21,601 bases of DNA from Hyphomicrobiales bacterium (GTDB taxonomy: Bacteria; Pseudomonadota; Alphaproteobacteria; Rhizobiales; JALURZ01), in assembly GCA_027058735.1 (NCBI GenBank), contig JALURZ010000230.1, positions 1-21,601 of the forward strand. Direction: 5' to 3'. Shown here piece after piece: positions 1-6,557 of this stretch (position 1 is the stretch's first letter; the number at the start of each line of letters is the position of its first letter). A program made the translations under genes and the position numbers. A model generated the notes under the pieces. It did no database searches and had not been told where the DNA came from. It saw nothing but the letters and a program-made list of their open reading frames with translations.

Positions 1-97
1 ATACCGGATGGTGCGCGCCTTCCTGCCGGCGATGCTGGAGGCGGGCGGCGGCTCCATCATCAATGTCGCTTCGGTGCTGGGGTCGATCGCGGCGGGC
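1..97. repeat. Left arm of perfect 97-bp inverted repeat
   Basis: Bases 1-97 are the exact reverse complement of 528-624 (position x pairs with 625-x), without a mismatch. The match ends at 97/528, where base 98 is g and the base it would have to match on the other arm (minus strand at 527) is t. The left limit cannot be seen, because the window begins inside the repeat. The arm lies inside an SDR coding sequence and encodes the segment from the Tyr-Arg-Met-Val region to the Ser-Ile-Ala-Ala-Gly region. Confidence 0.97.
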
Positions 98-412
98 GGC
101 GAGCGGTTTGCTTATTCGGTCTCGAAGGCCGGCGTGATCGGCCTGACCAAGTCCGTTGCCCATGACTTCGCCACGCGCGCCATCCGCTGCAACGCGATCT
201 GCCCCGGCACCATCGAAACGCCGATGGTGACGGACCGGATCGCCGCCGCCGAAGACCCGGACGCGATGCGTGCCATGTATGTGGCGCGCCAGCCCATGGG
301 GCGCATGGGCCGCCCGGACGAAGTGGCCGCCGCGGCGGTCTATCTGGCCGGCGATGAAAGCGCGTTTACCACCGGCACCGTAATGATCATGGATGGCGGC
401 TGGACGAACTGA
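2..412 (+). CDS. SDR dehydrogenase, C-terminal part (5' end cut by window or inversion)
   Basis: This is the C-terminal half of a classical short-chain dehydrogenase/reductase, open from the first base of the window. Visible motifs are the catalytic Ser region (NVASV), the Tyr-x3-Lys catalytic pair (YSVSK), the structural CPGTIETP segment and a C-terminal DGGW. Joined to the N-terminal half found on the minus strand at 519-953 it makes a continuous protein of about 246 residues, normal for this family. The joined sequence resembles, from memory, the DHRS6/type-2 3-hydroxybutyrate dehydrogenase and 2-keto-3-deoxy-fuconate dehydrogenase group (FAREGA, VIGLTKSVA, DESA, DGGW). The substrate is unknown. 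The ATG at position 8 is internal and not a true start. A Rieske-oxygenase start follows 32 bp downstream. Confidence 0.85.
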   Translation, partial: YRMVRAFLPAMLEAGGGSIINVASVLGSIAAGGERFAYSVSKAGVIGLTKSVAHDFATRAIRCNAICPGTIETPMVTDRIAAAEDPDAMRAMYVARQPMGRMGRPDEVAAAAVYLAGDESAFTTGTVMIMDGGWTN

Positions 413-444
413 TATGGTTTTTCAGTGACGAGGGAGACGCGCCG

Positions 445-537
445 ATGCTGAGTGCGGAGAAAAACAGAACGATTACCCAAACCGGACCGCAAACGCCCGC
501 GGGCAATCTGCTGCGCCGCTACTGGCAGCCCGCCGCG
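445..537 (+). pseudogene. Rieske-type ring-hydroxylating oxygenase, N-terminal fragment
   Basis: An ATG with an upstream purine-rich GAGGGAG (9 nt spacing) opens a frame whose first ~31 residues match the N-terminus of the phthalate-dioxygenase-like Rieske oxygenase alpha subunits: MLS-E-N, then T..GP.TP.G.LLRRYWQPA. After the QPAA region the sequence becomes the antisense strand of the neighbouring SDR, so the frame that continues to 966 is chimeric and not real protein. The Rieske Cys-His motif and the mononuclear iron site are therefore absent. Whether the rest of the gene exists elsewhere in the genome cannot be seen. Family assignment rests only on the short N-terminal signature. Confidence 0.6.
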
Positions 538-953
538 ATCGACCCCAGCACCGAAGCGACATTGATGATGGAGCCGCCGCCCGCCTCCAGCATCGCCGGC
601 AGGAAGGCGCGCACCATCCGGTATATGCCGGTCAGGTTGGTGTCGATCACCTGTTCCCAGTCGTCCCGGCCGCATTCAAGGATGGTGCCGGCCCGCGCGA
701 TGCCGGCGCAATTGAAGAGGATGTCGAGAGCGCCATGGGTCCGCGCCGCCGCGCTCACCGCCTCGCCATCGCCCACATCGAGGGCGCCGAGATGCGCGAT
801 GCCCTCGTCTTCAAGCCCGGCCAGACCGTCGATATCGCGGCTGGTGGCGATGACACGGGCACCCTCGCGCGCAAAGGCGATCGCGGTGGCGCGCCCGATG
901 CCCTTCGCCGCGCCGGTCACCAGCGCCGTCTTGCCCGCGAGCCTGCCGGTCAT
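519..953 (-). CDS. SDR dehydrogenase, N-terminal part (truncated at inverted-repeat joint)
   Basis: This is the N-terminal half of an SDR. It has the TGxxxGIG NAD(P)-binding motif (TGAAKGIG, about residues 14-21), an acidic LDV after beta-4, NCAG in place of NNAG, and the NLTG helix. It ends right after the Ser-containing INVASV region, two residues past the 97-bp inverted repeat, so the Tyr-x3-Lys active site is missing. The missing half is encoded on the plus strand at 98-412, and the two pieces overlap perfectly over the 97-bp repeat. The start ATG lies 13 bp after the stop of the ccr-like gene, which suggests one transcript. As written it cannot be a functional enzyme. Confidence 0.85.
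   Translation of the reverse strand: MTGRLAGKTALVTGAAKGIGRATAIAFAREGARVIATSRDIDGLAGLEDEGIAHLGALDVGDGEAVSAAARTHGALDILFNCAGIARAGTILECGRDDWEQVIDTNLTGIYRMVRAFLPAMLEAGGGSIINVASVLGSIAAGCQ
528..624. repeat. Right arm of perfect 97-bp inverted repeat
   Basis: This is the reverse complement of 1-97. On the minus strand it forms the last coding part of the truncated SDR 5' half. Just inside the boundary (527-519) the reading frame runs into two foreign codons and a TAG stop. On the plus strand it abuts the Rieske-like fragment, so the boundary at about 528-537 is a novel joint. The 10 bases 528-537 (gcccgccgcg) can be read as part of either gene, which is the microhomology expected at a template-switch or inversion joint. 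Confidence 0.97.
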
Positions 954-966
954 TTCGCGGCCGTGA

Positions 967-2208
967 TCACTTCGCGCCCTGCCCTTCTTCGGTGGCGTTC
1001 ACCAGACAGGCCATATTGCCATAGGGGTGCTTGTTGTCGTGCATCAACTGATGAGCATGGCCGATCTGGTCGAAGCTGTAGGTCGCCGACAGGCACGGGT
1101 CGATCAGCCTGTCGATCATCATCCGGTTGACGGCGGCGGCCTGATCGTCATTGGACAGATGCGAGCCCTGGAAGCGCTTCTGCATCATCCAGTGATAGCG
1201 CAGATCCATGGTCACATTGTAGCCCGTGGTGCCCGCGCAGATGACCACCATGCCGCCGGTGTCGCAGACAAAATCCGATGTCGGCAGGGTCGCTTCGCCG
1301 GGATGCTCGAACACGATTTTCGGATTTTTTCGTTCACCCAGTTCATCCCAGATCGCCTTGCCGAAGGCGCGCGCGCCCTTGGCCCACTGGCCCCATTCCT
1401 TCGACGCCGTATCGGGCATCGGCCCCCAATGGTCGAAATTATTGCGGTTGATGACCCCGACCGCCCCCTGATCGAGACAGAACTGGCGCTTGTCGTCGTC
1501 GGAAATCACGGCAACCGGACGCCCCCCTTGCGCCCTGGTGATTTGCAGCGCCATGGAGCCGAGACCGCCGGCCGCCCCCCAGACCAGCACCACATCGTCC
1601 TTTTCGACCGTGTGCGGCGGCCAGCCCATCAACATGCGATAGGCGGTCGAGGCGCACAGCAGATAGCACGCGGACTGTTCCCAGCTCAGATGTTGCGGGC
1701 GCGGCTGGCACTGGTGCGACTGGACGCGGGCAAACTGGCAATAGGAGCCGTAATTGGTCTGATAGCCCCAGATGCGCACGCTCGGCGCCAGCATCGGGTC
1801 CTTGCCGGCCAGCACCCAGGGGTCGTCCGGCTCCCACCAGCCGGAATGAACCACCACCTCATCGCCCACCTTGACGTCGTCCACCTGCGCGCCCACCGCC
1901 CACACGATTCCCGAACAGTCCGAGCCGCCGGCATGAAAGTCCTCCGGCTCGCCCTTGCGCTGGCGATCGGCGATAACGTCCACCGGAAACCCCAGACCCG
2001 CCCACACATTGTTGTAGTTGATGCCGGTCGCCATGACATAGATGAGCACGTCCTTCGGCCCGATATCGGGCACCGCGATGACCTCGCGGCGCCACGACTT
2101 TTGCGGTTCGCCGAAACGCTCCTGGCGGACCGTGAAGGCATGCATCTTTTGCGGCAGTACCCCCGGTTCGAGCGGGGCCCCCAGATCGACAAGTTCAGGC
2201 CGGCTCAT
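967..2208 (-). CDS. Crotonyl-CoA carboxylase/reductase family protein with altered CO2 pocket
   Basis: This 413-residue MDR-superfamily protein is very close to Ccr, the enzyme that reduces and carboxylates crotonyl-CoA to ethylmalonyl-CoA with NADPH. Family hallmarks are INYNNVWAGLG (63-73), GGSDCSGI (94-101), KDPM..S.RIWGY (136-149), STAYRML (187-193), the NADPH loop WGAAGGLGS (210-218), FEHPGEAT (300-307) and CAGTTGYN (324-331). Two positions that I recall as CO2-binding in the family are changed: Glu after WGY is Gln150, and His in the usual MHQKR is Met342. Asn64/66 of NYN is kept. It may therefore reduce an enoyl-CoA without carboxylation. The start is the ATG at 2208, behind GGGGAGA (6 nt spacing); the frame extends upstream to 2337 but that part has no family resemblance. 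It is followed 13 bp later by the SDR fragment. Confidence 0.88.
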   Translation of the reverse strand: MSRPELVDLGAPLEPGVLPQKMHAFTVRQERFGEPQKSWRREVIAVPDIGPKDVLIYVMATGINYNNVWAGLGFPVDVIADRQRKGEPEDFHAGGSDCSGIVWAVGAQVDDVKVGDEVVVHSGWWEPDDPWVLAGKDPMLAPSVRIWGYQTNYGSYCQFARVQSHQCQPRPQHLSWEQSACYLLCASTAYRMLMGWPPHTVEKDDVVLVWGAAGGLGSMALQITRAQGGRPVAVISDDDKRQFCLDQGAVGVINRNNFDHWGPMPDTASKEWGQWAKGARAFGKAIWDELGERKNPKIVFEHPGEATLPTSDFVCDTGGMVVICAGTTGYNVTMDLRYHWMMQKRFQGSHLSNDDQAAAVNRMMIDRLIDPCLSATYSFDQIGHAHQLMHDNKHPYGNMACLVNATEEGQGAK

Positions 2209-2373
2209 GATGTCTCCCCGTAGTTGATTTGCGGATGGCGTTGCCCGAAGCGGAGCACACTGGCGTTTGGGAGGATTGTCAAGGGGTGGCAGGCACCACG
2301 CATGGCGGCAGATGCGCCACGGCGCGCCAGACGGCACGAGCGGGAAGCGGCACGGGCCCCGGCGCCCGGCCTT

Positions 2374-2817
2374 TTACTTGTAGCTGCTGAACACGGTTGT
2401 CCTGCCATCAGGGGCAAAGGCGATCACGTCATAAGGGTCGCGACGGCCGTTTTCCATGCCCGGCGATCCCGACACCATTCCCGGAACCGACAGACCGGTC
2501 ACCTTGAGGCGCGAAGTCAACAGGCGCTTCACATCGCCAGCGGGCACATGGCCTTCGATCCTGTACCCGGCGATGGTCGCAGTGTGGCAGGACTGCAAAT
2601 TCTCGGGAATGCCCAGCCGCTGTTTGATCGCGCCGAGCGTCTCGGTATCCCGGACCGTGACCTTGAAGCCCGCGGCCTGCATATGCTGCACCCAGGCGCC
2701 GCAACACCCGCACCATGGCGTTTTCCACACTTTCATCGCGGGAAGTTCCTGTGCGCCCGCAAGCGCGGCGGAGCCGAAAGTAATCGCCGTGGCCAGCAGA
2801 AGTTCCATTTTTCTCAT
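2374..2817 (-). CDS. DUF411 family periplasmic metal-binding protein
   Basis: This 147-residue protein has a typical Sec signal peptide (basic MRK, hydrophobic core 5-19, Ala-x-Ala-type end near GAQ at 21-23). It then shows the DUF411 pattern: KTPWCGCCG with Cys36, Cys38 and Cys39, a central SCHTA (Cys77, His78) and EGHVP (His90) followed by DVKRLL. DUF411 proteins are small periplasmic Cys-rich proteins often found beside copper or other heavy-metal resistance genes. A thioredoxin-like metal-binding fold is assumed, not shown. AGGA sits about 9 nt before the ATG. No metal pump or sensor adjoins it here, so the metal is unknown. The MarR gene upstream ends 128 bp away on the same strand. Confidence 0.85.
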   Translation of the reverse strand: MRKMELLLATAITFGSAALAGAQELPAMKVWKTPWCGCCGAWVQHMQAAGFKVTVRDTETLGAIKQRLGIPENLQSCHTATIAGYRIEGHVPAGDVKRLLTSRLKVTGLSVPGMVSGSPGMENGRRDPYDVIAFAPDGRTTVFSSYK

Positions 2818-2945
2818 AGCAGGTGTCCTAACAACCGATGCGTCCAGAAACCGATGAGCCTATCGCCCGCGCCATTGTGCGGCATTGATGAAGATCAAAC
2901 AAGCCACGATTTCCGCCCTGCCCTTTCCGCCCGCCCCGCCGCCGG

Positions 2946-3443
2946 TCAGCTTTCCTCAAAGCTGCTCAGGAATTTGGCGAGCAGCCCATTGAGCGTTTCA
3001 AACTCCCGCGCGGACAGTCCCGAGGTCAGCCTTGCCTGCGTCGCAACATGCGCGGTGACCGCCGCATCGACGATGGCAAAACCCTTGTCGCTCAGCGAAA
3101 TGAGAACGCTGCGGCCATCGCCGGGATTGTGTAGCCGCTCCACCAGCCCGGCTTTTTCAACCTGATCAATCCGGTTGGTCATCGTGCCGGAGGTGACCGT
3201 CATGGTTGCCAGCAAATCGCCCGGCGACAGACGGTAGGGCGCACCGGAGCGGCGCAGGGTCGCCAGCACATCGAAGCTCGCGCCATTCAGCCCGTGGGCG
3301 GCGAATGTCTTGTCCATCTCGCGCGCAAGGTGCCGCGAGATGCGCTTGAACCGGCCCACCAGCCCCATGGGCGCGACATCGAGATCGGGCCGCTCCCGGT
3401 TCCATTGCGCAAGAATTTCATCGACATGGTCCATGGCGTTCAT
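2946..3443 (-). CDS. MarR family transcriptional regulator (divergent from exporter)
   Basis: This protein of about 165 residues has the MarR winged-helix layout: an N-terminal dimerisation helix (RFKRISRHLAREMD), the core SFDVLATLRRSG, recognition region TSGTMTNRIDQVEKAGLVER, the wing NPGDGRSVLISLSDKG and a C-terminal helix pair. The frame opens at a TTG (3452), but the first ATG at 3443 (MNAMDH) is preferred; MDHVDE at 3434 is possible. It is transcribed away from the EamA exporter at 3523. Two TTGA-N2-TCAA palindromes lie in the shared intergenic region. This is the usual arrangement of a local repressor controlling itself and an efflux gene and being released by a small aromatic ligand; the ligand is not inferable. 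Confidence 0.88.
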   Translation of the reverse strand: MNAMDHVDEILAQWNRERPDLDVAPMGLVGRFKRISRHLAREMDKTFAAHGLNGASFDVLATLRRSGAPYRLSPGDLLATMTVTSGTMTNRIDQVEKAGLVERLHNPGDGRSVLISLSDKGFAIVDAAVTAHVATQARLTSGLSAREFETLNGLLAKFLSSFEES

Positions 3444-3462
3444 CCATCGCAAATAAAATGTC

Positions 3463-3472
3463 TTGACGTCAA
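3463..3472. promoter_or_regulatory. Candidate MarR operator 1 (TTGACGTCAA)
   Basis: A perfect palindrome of 10 bp, extended to 14 bp (3461-3474, tcttgacgtcaaga), lies about 20 bp upstream of the MarR ATG. It has the same TTGA-N2-TCAA form as the second site at 3489-3498, with centres 26 bp apart. The palindrome is seen directly; binding by the adjacent MarR protein is inference. Confidence 0.55.
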
Positions 3473-3488
3473 GATATATAACGCTGCC

Positions 3489-3498
3489 TTGATATCAA
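3489..3498. promoter_or_regulatory. Candidate MarR operator 2 (TTGATATCAA)
   Basis: A perfect 10-bp palindrome of the TTGA-N2-TCAA type lies 25 bp before the exporter ATG. With operator 1 it brackets an AT-rich stretch (gatatataac) where the divergent promoters probably overlap, although I cannot assign -35/-10 pairs convincingly. Confidence 0.55.
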
Positions 3499-3522
3499 AA
3501 TAAATTTCCGGAAACCCGACCC

Positions 3523-4383
3523 ATGAGCCGTAACGCCGATCTGCTGCTGACCGCCATCGCGCCGGCGATCTGGGGCAGCACCTATCTGGTGACAACCGAG
3601 CTTCTGCCGGACGAATACCCGTTGACGGTCGCCATGCTGCGGGCATTGCCCGCCGGTCTCCTGCTCCTTGTCGTGGTTCGTCAACTGCCGGCGGGCGCCT
3701 GGTGGTTCAAGATATTCCTGCTCGGCGCGCTCAATTTCTCGATCTTCTGGTGGCTGCTGTTTGTCGCCGCCTACCGGCTGCCCGGAGGCGTGGCGGCCAT
3801 CGTCGGCGCGCTGCAGCCGTTGATCGTGATCTTTCTCGCGCGCATGGTCCTGGGCTCGGCCATTCGCGCCCTGCCCATTCTCGCCGCCATCGCCGTCATG
3901 AGTGGGGTTACCCTGTTGATCCTGCCCCCTGAGGCCGCGCTCGACCCCATCGGTCTTGCCGCCGGTCTTGGCGGCGCGGTGTCCATGGCGTTTGGAACGG
4001 TTCTGAGCCGTCACTGGCAACCGCGCGTATCGCCGGTGACCTTCACCGCCTGGCAACTGACCGCCGGCGGCGTTTTGCTGCTTCCCGCAGCGCTGTGGCT
4101 TGAACCGCCGCTGCCGGACCTTACCGGGGCGAATATTCTCGGGCTTGTCTATCTCGGCCTGATCGGCGCCGCGTTCACCTATATTCTCTGGTTCCGCGGC
4201 GTCGCGCGGCTGGCCCCGTCGCTCGTCTCGACGCTTCCCCTGCTCAGCCCCGTGACGGCGGTCATCCTTGGCTGGTGGGTTCTCAGCCAGACCATGAGCC
4301 CGTTGCAGTTCCTCGGTGTCCTGGCGGTTCTGGGCAGCGTGTGGGCAAGCCAGCACGCGCAACGCCCGAAGACGGCGCATTGA
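3523..4383 (+). CDS. EamA/DMT superfamily transporter
   Basis: This 286-residue inner-membrane protein has about ten hydrophobic segments arranged as two EamA repeats (first about 7-130, second about 145-275), the standard topology of drug/metabolite transporters of the RhaT/YdcZ-like type. Visible signatures are AIWGSTYLVT in the first repeat and a Pro-rich LLSPVTAVILGWW near the end. Length is normal for the family. The start ATG follows the twin palindromes. The divergent MarR gene suggests ligand-induced export of a small metabolite or toxic aromatic, but the substrate cannot be told from sequence. Confidence 0.88.
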   Translation: MSRNADLLLTAIAPAIWGSTYLVTTELLPDEYPLTVAMLRALPAGLLLLVVVRQLPAGAWWFKIFLLGALNFSIFWWLLFVAAYRLPGGVAAIVGALQPLIVIFLARMVLGSAIRALPILAAIAVMSGVTLLILPPEAALDPIGLAAGLGGAVSMAFGTVLSRHWQPRVSPVTFTAWQLTAGGVLLLPAALWLEPPLPDLTGANILGLVYLGLIGAAFTYILWFRGVARLAPSLVSTLPLLSPVTAVILGWWVLSQTMSPLQFLGVLAVLGSVWASQHAQRPKTAH

Positions 4384-4496
4384 TTGCAGGCGAATAGAGT
4401 GAATAGTGGAAGGGATTTTGCTATCTTATGCGGGACCTCAGCACCACCCCGCCATCGTTGGCGGTTGTCCGGCAGATCAATCACTTGGAGACCGTC

Positions 4497-4796
4497 ATGG
4501 CAAGACCCGTTATCGCCGCCAGAAAACCAGTCAAGACAGAGCTGAGCGCGGGCGAAACCTACCACTGGTGCCGGTGCGGCCGGTCGAAAAAGCAGCCCTT
4601 TTGCGACGGCTCCCACAAGGGCACCGGATTGACGCCGCTGGCGTTTACGGCGGACAAATCCGAACCCGCATTCCTGTGCCAGTGCAAGGGCAGCGCCACT
4701 GCGCCCTTTTGCGATGGAACCCATGCGCGTCTGGGCGATGCAAAGGCGGGTGAGGAACTGCCCGACATCGCGCGCGAGGGCGCGCCCGTCGCCTAG
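4497..4796 (+). CDS. Tandem CDGSH iron-sulfur protein
   Basis: This protein of about 99 residues carries two CDGSH-type [2Fe-2S] binding units, each with three Cys and one His: Cys25, Cys27, Cys36, His40 (ending FCDGSH) and Cys61, Cys63, Cys72, His76 (ending FCDGTH). The frame is open from 4428, but GGAG at 4487-4490 sits 6 nt before the ATG at 4497, which fits a soluble cytoplasmic protein beginning MARPV. Proteins of this class are small electron-transfer or cluster-transfer proteins. The gene lies 21 bp upstream of the glutamate-synthase-like gene on the same strand, so the pair is probably co-transcribed and the CDGSH protein may pass electrons or clusters to it (inference). Confidence 0.92.
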   Translation: MARPVIAARKPVKTELSAGETYHWCRCGRSKKQPFCDGSHKGTGLTPLAFTADKSEPAFLCQCKGSATAPFCDGTHARLGDAKAGEELPDIAREGAPVA

Positions 4797-4817
4797 CCAA
4801 CGCCGGAAGAACCGACC

Positions 4818-6030
4818 GTGGCGCGCATTCACGAACTGGCCCGCGACGGGCTCGCCAAACTGGGCCACCACGGCGAACTCGGGGCGATGGGCGTTCCGCG
4901 CAAGGATCTGCCCCATTGGGACGATATCCAGATATTGCCGGCCCAGTTCGCCTCCAGACCGCTGATGGATGACGCGCCGGTCGCAACCGAACTCGTGATC
5001 GGCCCGCGCGCCAACAAATCCCTCACCCTGAAGATCCCGCTGTTTGTCTCCGACATGAGTTTCGGCGCGCTTTCGCAGGAAGCAAAAATCGCCCTTGCCA
5101 AAGGCGCGGAACTGGCCGGGACCGGCATCTGTTCGGGCGAAGGCGGCTCCCTGCGCGAGGAACGCGAGGCCAACAGCCGCTATTTCTACGAACTGGCGTC
5201 CGCCAAGTTCGGCTGGGATATGGACTTGATGGAACACGTGCAGGCGTTCCACTTCAAGGGCGGACAGGGGGCGAAAACCGGCACCGGCGGCCATCTGCCC
5301 GGTGCCAAGGTGACGGCGAAAATCGCCGAGACGCGCGGGCTTTCCGTCGGCCAGGACGCCATCTCGCCGCCGACATTCGCCTCACCGGTCACCATCGATG
5401 AATTTCGAAAACTGTCCGACGAAGTGCGCGAACGCTCCGGCGGCATCCCGATCGGCTATAAATTGTCGGCGAACCACATAGAGGACGATATCGACTTCGC
5501 GCTGGACGCCGGCGCCGATTATATCATTCTGGATGGCCGGGGCGGCGGGACCGGTGCCGCACCCCTGCTGTTTCGCGACCATATCAGCGTCCCGACGATC
5601 CCCGCGCTTGCCCGCGCGCGCGCACCTCGACAAAAAGGCCGGCCGCGAGGTCACCCTGATCATCACCGGCGGGCTGCGCATGCCGGAAGATTTCATCAAG
5701 GCCATGGCCCTTGGCGCGGATGGCGTTGCGCTCTCGAACTCCGCCATTCAGGCGATTGGCTGCGTCGCCGCGCGGATGTGCAACACCAACAACTGTCCTG
5801 CCGGCATCGCAACCCAAAAGGAAGAACTGCGCCAGCGGCTGGACGTGGATATCGCGGCGAAGCGGCTCGCGACCTTCTTCGAAGCGTCCGTTCACCTGAT
5901 GCAGGTCATGGCGCGCGCCTGCGGCCATGATGAACTCGCCAAGCTCCGCAAAGAGGATCTCACAACCTGGAAGCGCGATATGGCGGACCTGTCGGGCGTG
6001 GAATTTGGCGGCGTCGCGAACGAAGGCTAG
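4818..6030 (+). CDS. FMN-binding glutamate synthase family protein, frameshifted
   Basis: This is a stand-alone relative of the FMN/Fe-S synthase domain of GltB. The GTG start at 4818 has GGAAGA upstream. Seen in order: SDMSFGALS (78-86), GTGICSGEGG (101-110), QGAKTGTGGHLPGAKV (150-165), DGRGGGTGAAP (239-249), and, after the break, IITGGLR, LSNSAIQAIGC and the Cys-x5-Cys-x4-Cys set ending NNCPAGIATQ that matches the 3Fe-4S ligands of glutamate synthase. The frame changes inside a CG-dinucleotide run at about 5611-5623. Restoring one CG pair gives a continuous protein of about 404 residues with the expected ALARARAHLD sequence. It lacks the amidotransferase domain of GltB, so the true reaction is unknown. 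Either a sequencing/assembly slip or a recent inactivation would explain the break. Confidence 0.85.
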
Positions 6031-6322
6031 GGGCGAACGAAAATGCGCCGCGCGAGCGCCTTGAGCGTCGCGATGTATTTCTCCTGCGTCCAGCCGCATT
6101 CAAGCGTCAATTGTTCCCAGTTGCGCACCGACAACATCGTCCAGAGAATATCGCTCGCCTCTTTGGGCGCATGATCGCGCGTGAGCGTCTTGTCCCTGGC
6201 GAGCGCATCGATCGCGGCTTCGCAGCCTTCGCGCATGTCCTGCATGCACTCACGCCAGGCCCTGGCCCATCGCGTAACGGGCCTTTATTACACGCAACCC
6301 GGAAAAATTCGAACCGCGCCAT
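6027..6322 (-). pseudogene. TetR-family regulator remnant (C-terminal domain only)
   Basis: The clean part, 6245 down to 6027 (72 residues), reads like the end of a TetR ligand-binding domain: MREGCEAAIDALAR, then ASDILWTMLSVRNWEQLT..CGWTQEKY and a basic tail. The frame is open upstream only to a TAA at 6285-6287. Further upstream, pieces that fit the same domain (GLMARFEFFRV, then IKARYAMGQGLA, then WRECMQDM) appear successively in all three minus frames, suggesting more than one frameshift. No helix-turn-helix domain is present before the start region of the acyl-CoA ligase on the opposite strand. I read it as a decayed local regulator. A short standalone ORF is the alternative. Confidence 0.45.
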
Positions 6323-6557
6323 GAGACCCCTCAGGTGGGGTCCGGGGCGATGTGCCGGATCGCACCGCGGCGGGTCATGGAAAAACGACATCAGCCGGGC
6401 ATTTGCTGCTGGCGGTTTCTCTGTTATGGCCTTGTGGGGTGAATTCGTGCGTCTTTCAGATATCTCCGAACCGGACAACCACGCAGATGCCACGCTGGAC
6501 CTTCCGGACTATCATCCGAACCGCGTCAGGCGACGGACCTTTTGCTGGCCTGAGCCT

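Noticed and set aside
1..624. Insertion sequence or transposon as explanation of the inverted repeat
   Set aside because: The repeat arms lie inside one coding sequence, no transposase or integrase frame is present between or beside them, and no target duplication can be seen.
445..966. Plus-strand frame of 173 codons beginning with Rieske-like sequence
   Set aside because: Only the first ~31 codons are protein-like; the remainder is the antisense strand of the SDR 5' half, so the full frame is a chimera.
1027..2223. Long plus-strand frame (398 codons) opposite the ccr-like gene
   Set aside because: Antisense shadow caused by high GC; no motif, and the minus-strand protein has clear family motifs throughout.
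4384..4496. Promoter boxes ttgcag and tatctt before the CDGSH gene
   Set aside because: Their spacing (about 32 bp) is far outside the 15-19 bp range, so they are not reported as a promoter.
4179..5294. Minus-strand frame of 371 codons over the exporter end, CDGSH and GltB-like genes
   Set aside because: Runs opposite three supported genes and shows no recognisable motif.
5611..5623. Programmed ribosomal frameshift in the glutamate-synthase-like gene
   Set aside because: The site is a CG-dinucleotide run, not a slippery homopolymer heptamer, and no reason for two products is known; a 2-bp slip or sequencing error is simpler.
6111..6557. N-terminal extension of 149 codons on the PaaK-like ligase frame
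   Set aside because: Has no resemblance to the family, begins at a TTG inside the TetR remnant, and would make the protein far longer than its relatives.
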